Below are positions 52,060 to 60,597 of a stretch of DNA of 64,000 nt, piece after piece. The position numbers and the translations under genes were made by a program. The stretch is from contig CANKYO010000005.1 in the NCBI GenBank assembly GCA_947488175.1, positions 124,001-188,000 on the forward strand, written 5' to 3'. The first letter of the stretch is position 1; every line of letters begins with the position of its first letter. The DNA is from an uncultured Paracoccaceae bacterium. GTDB taxonomy: Bacteria > Pseudomonadota > Alphaproteobacteria > Rhodobacterales > Rhodobacteraceae. The notes under the pieces were generated by a model. The model did no database searches. It saw only the letters and a list, made by a program, of their open reading frames with translations, and was not told the origin of the DNA.

Positions 52060-52868
52060 AGAAGCGCCTGCAGAGCTCTCAGATGCGTATCGGGGGCCTC
52101 CAACTGGGGCAGGTGGCCCGCGTCTGATAGCGTGTCAAAGGTCGCGTGACCAATGGCATGATGCAGGGCCTTGCCTCGGTCGAGAGGGATCCACGGATCA
52201 TCCGCGCCCCAGAGGATATGTGTCGGGCAGCGGATCGTGGGGTAGAGCGGTTCGACCTCTGCCGTGAACCGTTCATCAGCCTGGGCAAACTGACGGTAGA
52301 AGCTGGCGCCGCCATCATCCGCTAGCCATGGGCCAATGAGCGCTTGAAGGTCATCGACGTCGATATCACGGGCCAAGGCGCCCTTGATGTAAGCCTCAAC
52401 AATGGCGGCATGGATATGCGGGGGCAGTCCGCTGAACGCGTCGATGTAGCGCCCGACATGATCGAAGAACGCCGATCCCCAAGGCCGCATCGCGACCACA
52501 TTCATCAGGATATAGCGTACGTAATCGCGGCCATGCAGCAAATGGGCGCGCAGGGTGGTCGCACCCCCAAAGTCATGCGCGATGACCGTCGGTTGTGTCA
52601 GGCCCCAGTGATCAAGCATTTCGGCGAAAATCGTCCCCTGCACATCCAGACCAGTCGGCTGTTCCGGCGATTTGTCCGACTGGCCGTAACCAGGCATGTC
52701 GTACCAATAGACGGTATGGTCTTGGGCGAGGGTGGGGATGATCCGGTGCCAGGCGTAGGACGACCAGGGCCAGCCATGGGCAAGGACCAGAGCTGGGCCA
52801 GTGCCAGCATGACCCGCCGCTACTGTCCCGGCGCTGGTTCTGACACGATCGCTCAGATGCCAGCCCAA
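52026..52868 (-). CDS. alpha/beta hydrolase (epoxide hydrolase / dehalogenase type)
   Basis: 280 residues from TTG 52868, two bases after the stop of the small upstream gene; no ATG or GTG occurs early enough to replace it. Oxyanion motif HGWPWSSYAW, aspartate nucleophile in VIAHDFGGATTL, acid in WGADDPWIP and histidine in DAGHLPQLEAP give a Asp-Asp-His triad, which groups it with epoxide hydrolases and haloalkane or haloacetate dehalogenases rather than serine esterases. Substrate unknown. It overlaps the convergent EEP gene by 34 nt. Confidence 0.82.
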   Translation of the reverse strand: MGWHLSDRVRTSAGTVAAGHAGTGPALVLAHGWPWSSYAWHRIIPTLAQDHTVYWYDMPGYGQSDKSPEQPTGLDVQGTIFAEMLDHWGLTQPTVIAHDFGGATTLRAHLLHGRDYVRYILMNVVAMRPWGSAFFDHVGRYIDAFSGLPPHIHAAIVEAYIKGALARDIDVDDLQALIGPWLADDGGASFYRQFAQADERFTAEVEPLYPTIRCPTHILWGADDPWIPLDRGKALHHAIGHATFDTLSDAGHLPQLEAPDTHLRALQALLHGKATSTTTG

Positions 52869-52870
52869 GT

Positions 52871-53104
52871 TCAGGTCTTTTTCAACTGATACACCCCTTC
52901 GGGCAGGTCGAGTGCCGCGCGCAGATCGTTGAGCTGGTTGATCGACAGGGTGATATGCATCACCTCATCATTGCGCGGGTCGAGTTGTTGCAGGGTCACG
53001 CAATCATCAAACGCGTTGATGGTGACATCCTCGGTCAGGGGGGCCTTGCCTTCATCCACAAGGGTGATGACGGTCGCGTCATAGTCGTGTTCGATCGTAA
53101 ACAT
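52871..53104 (-). CDS. small hypothetical protein, 77 residues
   Basis: ATG 53104, stop two bases before the hydrolase start, so the two form an operon. Beta-rich: MFTIEHDYDATVITLVDEG, then VTINAFDDCVTLQQLDP and VMHITLSINQLNDLRAALDLPEGVYQLKK, a strand-strand-helix plan without catalytic motifs. Acidic (many Asp/Glu). I do not recognise a named family; such short proteins next to hydrolases occur in related genomes. No signal or membrane part. Confidence 0.6.
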   Translation of the reverse strand: MFTIEHDYDATVITLVDEGKAPLTEDVTINAFDDCVTLQQLDPRNDEVMHITLSINQLNDLRAALDLPEGVYQLKKT

Positions 53105-53205
53105 GGCGTTGAGCGTAGTCTGACCTATCGGTGATGCAAGGGCTTATTGGGGTCTGGAAGACGAGGGCGGACCTGACTAATCTGCCAACAACTTGAGATT
53201 GGGAG

Positions 53206-53922
53206 ATGATGATGATGCGCTTTTTGCCGATTGTTCTGATTGCCGCGCTGGCGGCGTGCGAACCTGTGGACGTGACGGCCCCCACAGCAGAGACGCCTGT
53301 GCTGCAACAGGCCCCGGCGGGGCCGCGCCTGTCGCAACGGGCAGCCTTGCGGAACTTTTCAAGCGTTGTTGCCACGGTGGAGCCTGTGGCCGAACGGTAC
53401 TGCCGACAGCGGTCGCCGAATTTGAACTGCGATTTCCGCATTGTGGTCGATGACCGTCCGGGTCAGCCGGCCAATGCCTATCAGACGCTTGACCGCAATG
53501 GCCGGCCGATCATCGCCTTTACTGTGCCCCTGATTGCCGAGGCGCGGAACCGGGATGAACTGGCCTTTGTGATGGCGCATGAGGCCGCACACCACATCCG
53601 CGGCCATATTGCGCGTCAGCAGCAAAACGCGACCGTGGGTGCGTTGGTCTTTGGTCAATTGGCCGGTGCGCTTGGGGCATCAAATTCGGTTGACACCGCA
53701 CAGCAACTTGGGGCGACGGTCGGCGCGCGTACATATTCCAAGAATTTTGAACTTGAAGCGGACGCGCTGGGCACCGAAATCACCGCCGCTGCAGGATATG
53801 ACCCGCTCAAGGGCGCCCAGTTCTTTTTCCGTATTCCTGATCCGGGCAACCGGTTCCTTGGGACGCATCCGGCCAATGCCGACCGGTTGCGCACGGTGCA
53901 GGAGGTCGCATCGCGGCTGTAA
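53206..53922 (+). CDS. M48-family metalloprotease, lipoprotein
   Basis: 238 residues; four ATG codons in a row (53206-53217) follow GGGAG, and the first is taken. The signal peptide ends in the lipobox LAAC (ALAACEPV), so it is probably lipidated. The zinc site is HEAAHHIRGH (HExxH), with the third ligand Glu in FELEADALG. This is the plan of periplasmic M48 proteases such as the LoiP/YcaL group, which degrade misfolded envelope proteins. A conserved THPANADR motif is at the end (GTHPANADRL). Monocistronic, followed by the AraC/GyrI gene about 80 nt later. Confidence 0.85.
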   Translation: MMMMRFLPIVLIAALAACEPVDVTAPTAETPVLQQAPAGPRLSQRAALRNFSSVVATVEPVAERYCRQRSPNLNCDFRIVVDDRPGQPANAYQTLDRNGRPIIAFTVPLIAEARNRDELAFVMAHEAAHHIRGHIARQQQNATVGALVFGQLAGALGASNSVDTAQQLGATVGARTYSKNFELEADALGTEITAAAGYDPLKGAQFFFRIPDPGNRFLGTHPANADRLRTVQEVASRL

Positions 53923-54001
53923 CACGCAATACAGCAAGGACGGTCAAGCCCGGCTCAGCGGGATCAGGCAGGGTGCCTGGGTGAATGTTGAGAAAGAACC
54001 C

Positions 54002-54829
54002 ATGGCACTGGTCGCGAAAATCATCTGGCAGGTGGAAATGCGGATGCAGGACCCGCTGTCGCTGGACACTCTGGCTGATCTGTGTGCTGTCAGCCCCTAT
54101 CACATGGCGCGGGTGTTCCGTGGGGCGACGGGGTTTGGCCCGATGAGCTATCTGCGGGCGCGGCGGTTGTCGTGTGCCGCTGCGGCGCTGGCGCAGGGCG
54201 ATGCGGATATCCTCCAGATCGCGCTGGATGCGCAATATGGGTCTCATCCTGCGTTCACCCGGGCGTTTGTGGGATATTTCGGGGTCAGTCCCAGCACAAT
54301 CCGCGCGACCCGGTCAACGCAATCGCTGACCCTGATGGAGCCTTTCAGGATGGATAAGGAAAAACTGGTCGATGTGGCCGCACCGCGTATCGCGGACCAC
54401 AAGGCCATGCGCATCGTGGGCGTCAGTGCCCAATGCACATTTGAAAACAACGCCGCGATCCCCGGTCTGTGGCAGCAGTTCAACGCGCGCGAGGAAGAAG
54501 TGGCCGATGCGCCCGGTCCGGCCTACGGCGTCTGTTGCGATGCCGATGAGGCGGGGAACTTTCGCTATTTGGCCGGTATGGCCGCCGATAGCAGCGTTTC
54601 ATTGCCCAAGGGCATGGATGATGTGACGATTCCCGCGGGCCGCTATGCGATCTTCACCCATGAAGGGCATATCAGCGACCTGCCAAAGACGGTCTATTCC
54701 ATCTGGAATAAGGCCCTGCCTGACAGCGGGCTGACATTGCGCCAGGCACCGGATCTGGAACGCTATGACGCCCGGTTCGACCCGCAGACCGGGCGTGGTC
54801 TGGTCGAGATTTGGATACCGGTTTCGTAG
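54002..54829 (+). CDS. AraC-family regulator with GyrI-like effector domain
   Basis: 275 residues from ATG 54002; GTG 53981 is an alternative, and the frame's further upstream part merely shadows the protease gene. N-terminal AraC HTH pair: PLSLDTLADLCAVSPYHMARVFRGATG and DILQIALDAQYGSHPAFTRAFVGYFG (both read in part), unusual in being N-terminal, as in Rob/SoxS-GyrI fusions. The C-terminal about 155 residues are a GyrI-like small-molecule-binding domain (IVGVSAQCTFENN..., YAIFTHEGHISDLPKTVYSIW, LERYDARFDPQTGRGLVEIWIP). Such proteins respond to drugs or other hydrophobic ligands. Target genes unknown. Confidence 0.85.
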   Translation: MALVAKIIWQVEMRMQDPLSLDTLADLCAVSPYHMARVFRGATGFGPMSYLRARRLSCAAAALAQGDADILQIALDAQYGSHPAFTRAFVGYFGVSPSTIRATRSTQSLTLMEPFRMDKEKLVDVAAPRIADHKAMRIVGVSAQCTFENNAAIPGLWQQFNAREEEVADAPGPAYGVCCDADEAGNFRYLAGMAADSSVSLPKGMDDVTIPAGRYAIFTHEGHISDLPKTVYSIWNKALPDSGLTLRQAPDLERYDARFDPQTGRGLVEIWIPVS

Positions 54830-55115
54830 AAAAAGGATCATCCGCCTGCGCGGGACGACGCAGGCGGATGAAGATGGCTATAGCCGAAATGCCAATCCAG
54901 AAAATCTGGATCATTGCAGCGGCGAGGTTGAAGGAGGACAACAATCCAACCAGCACCATTGATGCAGCGGCACCATTTGTCGCGAAATATGCGACGGATT
55001 CCGACCGAACCCGCTGAAACGTCAGGAGCGTATAGTTCAGGACATAAAGCCCGAAACCCCCCACCCCCACAGCGTCCAGAACGCCAGGCGGAAACATTTG
55101 AAAAAACGTACTCAT
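54672..55115 (-). CDS. small membrane protein (CBU_0592-like), 3' end overlapping the AraC gene
   Basis: 147 residues from ATG 55115. The first about 85 residues are a plausible three-helix membrane protein: VLDAVGVGGFGLYVLNYTLL, ESVAYFATNGAAASMVLVGLLSSFNLAAAMIQIFWIGISAIAIFI (read in part), the pattern of the CBU_0592 group. After residue about 95 the frame runs antisense into the 3' end of the AraC/GyrI gene for 158 nt, giving a Pro/Arg/Ser-rich tail (PDHARSAGRTGRHS) that looks like non-native extension. Either the gene lost its original stop or the overlap is genuine. No clear ribosome site. Confidence 0.5.
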   Translation of the reverse strand: MSTFFQMFPPGVLDAVGVGGFGLYVLNYTLLTFQRVRSESVAYFATNGAAASMVLVGLLSSFNLAAAMIQIFWIGISAIAIFIRLRRPAQADDPFSTKPVSKSRPDHARSAGRTGRHSVPDPVPGAMSARCQAGPYSRWNRPSLAGR

Positions 55116-55334
55116 CAAAAACAACACTTGGTACTTATTAAAATCGTCATGGGCGAAATACAGTTGCCCTAACGTCACTTGTAAACAGTGATGGGGTGAT
55201 CGTATGTGTCGAGGGACACAATGTCAGGTCAGGCATTCCTTACCTGACGTCATTTTCTTGAGATATGTGGCCTGTTGCCCGTTTGTTGCGCGCGGCGTAT
55301 CGTGACGAGGGACCAGCAAATAAAGGGGAATGCC

Positions 55335-55691
55335 ATGTCGATCACGGGTGTATGCCATTGCGGCGCGGTCACTTACGAATTTCGCCATACCCCTCGCCGG
55401 ACGACATCCTGCAACTGCTCGATGTGCCGCCGATTGGCGGCCTTGTGGATCTATGCCCCGATTCCACAGATCACGGTGACCGGCCCGACACGCAGCTATG
55501 CCCATGGGGAAAAATCGCTTGCGTTTCATACCTGTGCTGTCTGCGGCTGCACCACCCATTGGGAAAACCTGAAGATGGATGGGGACAACCCATATATGGC
55601 CGTCAATCTGCGCCTCGCCGATCCGGCCGTGATCGCATCGGTGCCCGTCCGTCATTTCGACGGGGCGGATACGTGGGAATTTCTGGATTAG
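55335..55691 (+). CDS. GFA/CENP-V domain zinc protein
   Basis: 118 residues from ATG 55335 behind AAAGGGGAA; the upstream frame is not coding-like. Zinc ligands in the GFA pattern: VCHCGAVTYEF, CNCSMCRRLAAL and CAVCGCTTHWEN (read separately). GFA-family members were named after glutathione-dependent formaldehyde activation, but most are of unknown function and simply bind zinc. Isolated between opposite-strand genes; its stop abuts the PAQR gene (4-nt overlap). Confidence 0.85.
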   Translation: MSITGVCHCGAVTYEFRHTPRRTTSCNCSMCRRLAALWIYAPIPQITVTGPTRSYAHGEKSLAFHTCAVCGCTTHWENLKMDGDNPYMAVNLRLADPAVIASVPVRHFDGADTWEFLD

Positions 55692-56326
55692 GAGATGTGG
55701 GTCACCCCAATCGCGATGGCCGCGAAAAAACAGGCAGATGCGGCAACAACAAAGCCATGCCAGATCGCATTGGAAAACTTCATCCGTTCAGCCGCGTAAA
55801 AAACCACGCCGGTTGTGTAAAGCAGACCACCGATGGCGATCAGCACCATTGTGGACCCCGGCACAATCGGCCAAAGCGACCAGATCAATGCAACGCTCAG
55901 CCAGCCCATGATCAGGTAAAGCGCGGGCCCGAACCGCCCCGGCGTGCGCCAGAAAAACAGCTTCAGCACCATGCCGATCACCGCCAACCCCCAGACGATC
56001 CCAAGCACAACATAGGCAAACGCACTGCCGATCATGACCACCAGCGGCGTGTAGGTGCCAGCAATCTTCAAATAGATCGCCGCGTGATCGAACCGGCGCA
56101 GAGCCGGGCGGATGCTTTCCCACGGGGTCATGTGATACATGGCTGAAGCGACGAAAGTGGCGATCAGTGTGGCCCCATAGACCGAGATCGCGGCGATCTG
56201 ACCGGGCGTGGACATCCCCGCTGCCCAGACAATCAACACGACTGCACCACTAATGGCCCCAATCACACCGATCGCATGCATGGTGCCATCGGCAATCCGT
56301 TCTGACCGGGCATAGGTGGGGTACAT
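55688..56326 (-). CDS. hemolysin III / PAQR-family membrane protein
   Basis: 212 residues from ATG 56326, 6 nt after AAGGAG; a TTG further up is rejected. Seven membrane helices with the family motifs ERIADGTMHAIGVIGA (N-terminal H), SAMYHMTPWESIRPALRRFDHAAIYLKIAGTYTPL (read in parts; zinc His and Ser) and the C-terminal IWHGFVVAASACFF with another His. Bacterial PAQR-type proteins (YqfA/HlyIII) are implicated in membrane homeostasis. Monocistronic. Confidence 0.87.
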   Translation of the reverse strand: MYPTYARSERIADGTMHAIGVIGAISGAVVLIVWAAGMSTPGQIAAISVYGATLIATFVASAMYHMTPWESIRPALRRFDHAAIYLKIAGTYTPLVVMIGSAFAYVVLGIVWGLAVIGMVLKLFFWRTPGRFGPALYLIMGWLSVALIWSLWPIVPGSTMVLIAIGGLLYTTGVVFYAAERMKFSNAIWHGFVVAASACFFAAIAIGVTHIS

Positions 56327-56472
56327 CGGCCACTCCTTCAACAACCTGCTTTAAGGGTATGCACCATGCTCTACCGGTCAATTGTTCCGTTAGGTCACTT
56401 CACGGCCTTGGCATTACAGATAGGATCGCACAGTTTGATGACGATTGCGTATAGATCGAAGGAAATGGTGAC

Positions 56473-56832
56473 ATGTGGCAGCAAATGATGCGGGTACGGC
56501 AGCGGGCGATCTGGTCATGGGAGGGGTTCGTGCATGTCTGGCGCACCGAAGGATCGCTGGCGCAATGGATCGTGGCCAATGTTGTCTTTGGCATCCTCGC
56601 CTTCGTGCTGCCTTTGTCGGCAGGGGAACGGGGGATGCTGCTGATGGGCGGGATTATCATCCTCGGTGTCGAGTGCATGAACACCGCGATTGAACGAGTG
56701 GTGGACGATATCGGGACCGAACGGCGCGATGCGGCCAAACAAGCCAAGGATTGCGGGTCGGCCGCTGTCGCGGTCACGGCCATCGGGGTCGGGGTGGCCT
56801 GGGTCTGCGTGCTGATCGGGCTTGCGGCCTAG
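56473..56832 (+). CDS. dgkA: diacylglycerol kinase
   Basis: 119 residues, the usual size of bacterial DgkA. Three membrane helices; the active-site region around helix 2-3 reads LGVECMNTAIERVVDDIG (E-x-x-N-T-A-I-E-x-x-V-D), matching the family. N-terminal AIWSWEGFVHVWRTEGSLAQW corresponds to the surface helix. It recycles diacylglycerol to phosphatidic acid in the inner membrane. The stop overlaps the DUF1444 gene stop by 4 nt (convergent). Confidence 0.93.
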   Translation: MWQQMMRVRQRAIWSWEGFVHVWRTEGSLAQWIVANVVFGILAFVLPLSAGERGMLLMGGIIILGVECMNTAIERVVDDIGTERRDAAKQAKDCGSAAVAVTAIGVGVAWVCVLIGLAA

Positions 56833-57668
56833 TCGGGCACCACCGACCAGCGCCCGTCGCCCCAGCTGAACAGCACGCCCGTCAGGGTATAGGCCCCGTC
56901 GCGCAGCACATCGTCGCGGATGTCGCGCATGATTTCGATGGCCTCTGCGTTGTCCGCGGTGGCGATCAGCACCAGATCGCGGGCAGGGACGGACACCACC
57001 ACCGGCCCGATCTGGTCTGTGACACTGTCCCAAAGCCCCGCATTCAGCATCATCGCATTTTCGTAATAGCCATCGAGGGTCAGGAAATAGACACCGACCT
57101 CGCTGCCTTCGATGCTGAGGTCGGCGGATCTGGTCTGCAGGTTCTGCAGGGCAAGCTGATGCAGGCTCTCGGCGTTATATCCGGCGGCGGCCATGCTATC
57201 GGGTGAAATACTGGTCGTATGGGTCGGGAAATCAGCCACATAGGCAATCATCAGATCACCGGCAAAAGGTCGGGTTTCGATTTCCGCGTCATCGCCAAGA
57301 TCGTCCAGATAGTCCAAGGGGCGCAGGACCGGCATCACTTGTTCGGGGGCAAAGCCGTCACTGTCATCGGCAGAGGTGACGGTCAGAACAGCAACAAAAT
57401 CATCAAGAATCTGCTGGCGCTCGGCGTCATCGGCTGCATTGCGCAGATTGCGGTGCAGATTGTCGGGATAGGTGACAGTGCTGTCTTCTGAGTTGCTATC
57501 GCTGACAACCGCCTGTTGTTCAAGATCAATCACCGCATTGGGGAAACCGGCGCCCCTCACGGCATCCAGCAGCAACTCCAGCGTGTCCGATACAGTATCG
57601 GGCCGCGGCACATCGGCAAGGGCAGGGGTGGCAAGGCACAGGGCGGTGGAGAGGATGAAAAAACGCAT
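56829..57668 (-). CDS. exported DUF1444-like protein
   Basis: 279 residues from ATG 57668 with a Sec signal (ILSTALCLATPALA). The rest fits DUF1444 (YtpQ-like): an N-terminal helix-strand unit (TLELLLDAVRGAGFPNAVIDLE, read in part), VMPVLRPLDYLDD, FAGDLMIAYVADFPTHTTSIS and LHQLALQNLQTRS, ending in an NTF2-like strand set. DUF1444 proteins are mostly cytosolic and uncharacterised; the exported form is notable. Acidic overall. Divergent from the TPR protein gene. Confidence 0.7.
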   Translation of the reverse strand: MRFFILSTALCLATPALADVPRPDTVSDTLELLLDAVRGAGFPNAVIDLEQQAVVSDSNSEDSTVTYPDNLHRNLRNAADDAERQQILDDFVAVLTVTSADDSDGFAPEQVMPVLRPLDYLDDLGDDAEIETRPFAGDLMIAYVADFPTHTTSISPDSMAAAGYNAESLHQLALQNLQTRSADLSIEGSEVGVYFLTLDGYYENAMMLNAGLWDSVTDQIGPVVVSVPARDLVLIATADNAEAIEIMRDIRDDVLRDGAYTLTGVLFSWGDGRWSVVPD

Positions 57669-57762
57669 ACTGCTATCATTTCATGGGGCATTCTTGGGGA
57701 GAAGACTGTTTTTGCAAACCTGTTGGTCTATGTTGCTTCCCAACACCGGATGGAGAGACCTG

Positions 57763-58293
57763 ATGCGCCTGACCATTTTCGCCCTTGCCCTTTGCCCCTT
57801 TGCAGCCTTTGCCGCCGGCAGCGATGACCCGGCCCCGCCCAAGCCGACAGAAACGACAGAGGTCTGCGCCGAAGGGCTGATCTGGGATCTCGCGACCCAA
57901 AGCTGCATGGCACCAGAAGACAGCACCAATGATGACAGTGCCCGTCTGAACGATGTGCGCGAACTGGCCTACGCAGGCCTGTATCAGGCGGCGCTCGATG
58001 TGCTTGACACGCTGGACAATCCCGATGCGCCACTGGCGTTGACCTATTACGGTTTTGCCCATCGCAAGGCAGGCCGGGTCGATCTCGGCATGGCCTATTA
58101 CGATGCCGCGCTGGCGGCTGACCCCAACAACCTGCTGGCACGGTCCTATGCCGGGCAGGGGCATGTGGCATCCGGCCAGATGGTCCTGGCGCAGGCGCAA
58201 CTGACCGAAATCCGTATGCGCGGCGGACGCGGCACCTGGGCCGAGACATCGCTCGCGCAGGCCATCGCGACCGGCGCGGGCACCAATTACTGA
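57763..58293 (+). CDS. exported TPR protein with short Cys motif
   Basis: 176 residues from ATG 57763, with GGAGAG about 6 nt upstream; the upstream open frame is not coding-like. Signal peptide LTIFALALCPFAAFA. Directly after it a Pro-rich spacer and C-AEGLIWDLATQS-C, a C-x2-G-x-x-W-D-x3-Q-x-C pattern. The remaining 120 residues form about three TPR helices (RELAYAGLYQAALDVLDTL, ALTYYGFAHRKAGRVDLGMAYYDAAL read in part, LLARSYAGQGHVASGQMVLA). The same Cys pattern recurs in the small protein at 60334. Likely a periplasmic adaptor; function unknown. Confidence 0.65.
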   Translation: MRLTIFALALCPFAAFAAGSDDPAPPKPTETTEVCAEGLIWDLATQSCMAPEDSTNDDSARLNDVRELAYAGLYQAALDVLDTLDNPDAPLALTYYGFAHRKAGRVDLGMAYYDAALAADPNNLLARSYAGQGHVASGQMVLAQAQLTEIRMRGGRGTWAETSLAQAIATGAGTNY

Positions 58294-58310
58294 CAGAAGT
58301 GACGCGCCGA

Positions 58311-59177
58311 CTAGCTGCCTTTGTTGCGGCTGAACAGACCTTTGAGCCAGATGAAGGGCAGCAAAAGCACAAACCACGCCTTTTTCAGGATCAACAGTGC
58401 TGTCGCCATCAAGGCGGCGAGTGGGCCTTTGCCATACTGCACCCCGGCCAGCGCCGCCAGCACACCAACAGCGCCGACGGCGGCGACCTTGTCTCCTTCG
58501 GCAAAGGCCGTGTATTCTTGGCCCTGCGCCGGTTCATAGCGAGACAGCACTTTGGTGATCATCGCCTCAGTTTCTTCGGGCGTGATCTGGGTTGCCGAAG
58601 GGATGATCAGGAATTCCACATAGCCGCGCCTGTCGAACACCGTGGCCGTGATATTGATGCTCTTTTCGCCATCCCAGATCGCATCAGTGGCATAATACAT
58701 CATCTGCTTTTCATGGTTCAGCGTGGGATAAACGCTCCAACCCGCAAACCGGATATCGATTCCGAGCGCTTGCCCTTGTGCCGCCATGCCCTGCCGTTCG
58801 CTGTCTTCAATATCGGCGATAACGGCGTTTTTTTCGTCACCTTCCCAATCGTCAAAAGCGACAAAGCCGGAACTGTCAGGTTTGAGTATCAGCGTCGTGT
58901 CGACTCCCGGGAATTGCCCGAGGATCATCGTGTCGACCTCGTTACAACTGCTCCAGCCCCAGATCTGGATGGTCACGGTGCAGATGTCGCCGTCAGTCAG
59001 GTACGTTGCGTTGTTCAATGTTGGCGTGACACTTCCGCGTGACGCGTTCAGGGGTTCGGTAAAAGGGAGTGGGTTGATCTCCTGCGCCCAGACGATCGCG
59101 GGCTGGGCCGAGAATGAGACAAATGCGACAGTCAAAAAGATGACCTGTTCGCGCAAGAATTGCTTGAGTTTGGACAT
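58311..59177 (-). CDS. DUF2167 membrane protein
   Basis: 288 residues from ATG 59177. Signal/anchor at the N-terminus (VIFLTVAFVSFSAQPAIVWAQ). The body follows the DUF2167 plan: GWSVYPTLNHEKQMMYYATDAIWDGEKSINIT (read in parts), the Y-x-x-x-T-x-x-L-x-W-core, RGYVEFLII, and a C-terminal membrane stretch (VAAVGAVGVLAALAGVQYGKG) followed by a second one (ILKKAWFVLLLPFIWLKGLF) and a positive tail. Family of unknown function, often in envelope-stress contexts. AT-richer than neighbours. Confidence 0.75.
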   Translation of the reverse strand: MSKLKQFLREQVIFLTVAFVSFSAQPAIVWAQEINPLPFTEPLNASRGSVTPTLNNATYLTDGDICTVTIQIWGWSSCNEVDTMILGQFPGVDTTLILKPDSSGFVAFDDWEGDEKNAVIADIEDSERQGMAAQGQALGIDIRFAGWSVYPTLNHEKQMMYYATDAIWDGEKSINITATVFDRRGYVEFLIIPSATQITPEETEAMITKVLSRYEPAQGQEYTAFAEGDKVAAVGAVGVLAALAGVQYGKGPLAALMATALLILKKAWFVLLLPFIWLKGLFSRNKGS

Positions 59178-59310
59178 AATGGTTTGTTTCCGTCAGAATC
59201 GGGCGTCGTCCCAACGAGCGTGCGGCCGCCGAACTAACGTGACAAGCATGGCACCAATCGGCCCCCTATTTCGAGGCCGAATGATGCGCTTGGGTGACAC
59301 GCCAGATGCC

Positions 59311-60183
59311 CTAGCTCCCGCGTTTGATCCGCGTGTCCGGGTGCAGGGCGGTGCCGAGGATATGGTCGGCCTTGTGGATCACTTTTTTGGCGCTACCGAC
59401 GATTTCCGGGTCAGGTGCGCGGGCAACCTCTGGGTCTTTGCCGGGGTAGTCCAGCGTTGACAGGAAATGGCGCATGCAATTCAGCCGCGCGCGTTTTTTG
59501 TCGTTGGATTTGACCACTGTCCACGGCGCGTCAGCAGTGTCGGTGTAGAAAAACATCGCCTCTTTCGCTTCGGTATAGTCGTCCCATTTATCAAGCGAAG
59601 CCTTGTCGATGGGTGACAGTTTCCATTGCTTCAGCGGGTCGGTTTCGCGGCTGTCAAAGCGCTGCTTTTGTTCGCCCTGCGTGACCGAGAACCAGTATTT
59701 GTATAACCGGATGCCAGAGCGGGTCAGCATCCGTTCCAACTCGGGCGTCTGGCGCATGAACTCCAGGTATTCCTCGGGTTCACAAAACCCCATGACCCGT
59801 TCGACCCCGGCTCGGTTATACCAGCTGCGGTCATACAGGACCATTTCACCCGATGTGGGTAAATGATCGATATAACGCTGGAAATACCACTGGCCGCGTT
59901 CCTCATCGGTGGGCTTATTCAGGGCCACAACGCGGGCCGCGCGGGGGTTGAGGTGTTCGGTAAACCGTTTGATCGTGCCGCCCTTGCCAGCCGCATCGCG
60001 CCCTTCAAACAAGAGCACAAACCGCTGCCCCGTCTCTTGACCCCAAAGCTGCACCTTCAGCAGTTCGGCCTGCAATTGCGCCTTCTCAGCCTCATAAGGA
60101 CGGCGGGCCATTTTCGGCGGGCGCGCCGGCGCACGGCGACGGGGTTTTGGTTTGACGGGGGCGGTGGTGGCGGCGTCTTTCAT
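59311..60183 (-). CDS. ppk2: polyphosphate kinase 2, class I
   Basis: 290 residues from ATG 60183, behind GGAGAGGGAC; the N-terminal extension to 60216 is rejected. A basic Pro/Lys/Arg-rich leader (VKPKPRRRAPARPPK) precedes the PPK2 core: Walker A LLFEGRDAAGKGGTIKRFTEHLNPR (read in part), GQWYFQRYIDHLP, Walker B MVLYDRSWYNRAGVERVMGF (read in part) and the lid Arg block KKRARLNCMRHFLS. It transfers phosphate between polyphosphate and nucleotides (ADP/GDP). Monocistronic. Confidence 0.92.
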   Translation of the reverse strand: MKDAATTAPVKPKPRRRAPARPPKMARRPYEAEKAQLQAELLKVQLWGQETGQRFVLLFEGRDAAGKGGTIKRFTEHLNPRAARVVALNKPTDEERGQWYFQRYIDHLPTSGEMVLYDRSWYNRAGVERVMGFCEPEEYLEFMRQTPELERMLTRSGIRLYKYWFSVTQGEQKQRFDSRETDPLKQWKLSPIDKASLDKWDDYTEAKEAMFFYTDTADAPWTVVKSNDKKRARLNCMRHFLSTLDYPGKDPEVARAPDPEIVGSAKKVIHKADHILGTALHPDTRIKRGS

Positions 60184-60333
60184 GTCCCTCTCCTTCTTCT
60201 GGATGCCGGGCTGCATATCAGGGCAACGCCTTTTGCGCCTTGATGTGCATCAAAGGGTGCGACAGCACGGTCCTTTGATTTTCGGCGATGTCGCGCTACC
60301 CTGACGTCACACGCATTCAGCAGGAGGACCATC

Positions 60334-60567
60334 ATGCGTCTTACGATACTTGCCGTTGCCTTGTTCCCGATGGCGGCGATTGGCCAGGAGGCCACGTTGC
60401 CAGCCCCAACAGAACCCATCGCCCAAAGTCAAAGCTGTGCCACCGGCATGTCATGGGACGCGGCCGCGCAGGCTTGCGTTGAAGTGGCGGAGACCGCGTC
60501 ACCGATGAAGGGTCTGTCCGGCGGAAGCGGCTGCAACTATGGTGCCGCGCGCGAGGTGACCTCTTAA
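60334..60567 (+). CDS. small exported Cys-motif protein
   Basis: 77 residues from ATG 60334 behind GGAGGA. Signal peptide LTILAVALFPMAAIG. The mature part holds C-ATGMSWDAAAQA-C, with the same G-x-x-W-D-x3-Q-x-C plan as the TPR protein at 57763, then a Gly/Ser-rich tail ending GCNYGAAREVTS. It looks like a TPR-less paralogue of that protein's N-terminus. The stop TAA is in frame with the following IMPACT-type coding sequence. Confidence 0.6.
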   Translation: MRLTILAVALFPMAAIGQEATLPAPTEPIAQSQSCATGMSWDAAAQACVEVAETASPMKGLSGGSGCNYGAAREVTS

Positions 60568-60597
60568 AGCTCCAAGCGCCTGAAAGTTATCGAAAAT

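Noticed and set aside
53579..54001. Upstream extension of the AraC/GyrI frame
   Set aside because: Lies in another frame of the M48 protease gene and is Arg/Ser/Pro-rich; the HTH start fits ATG 54002.
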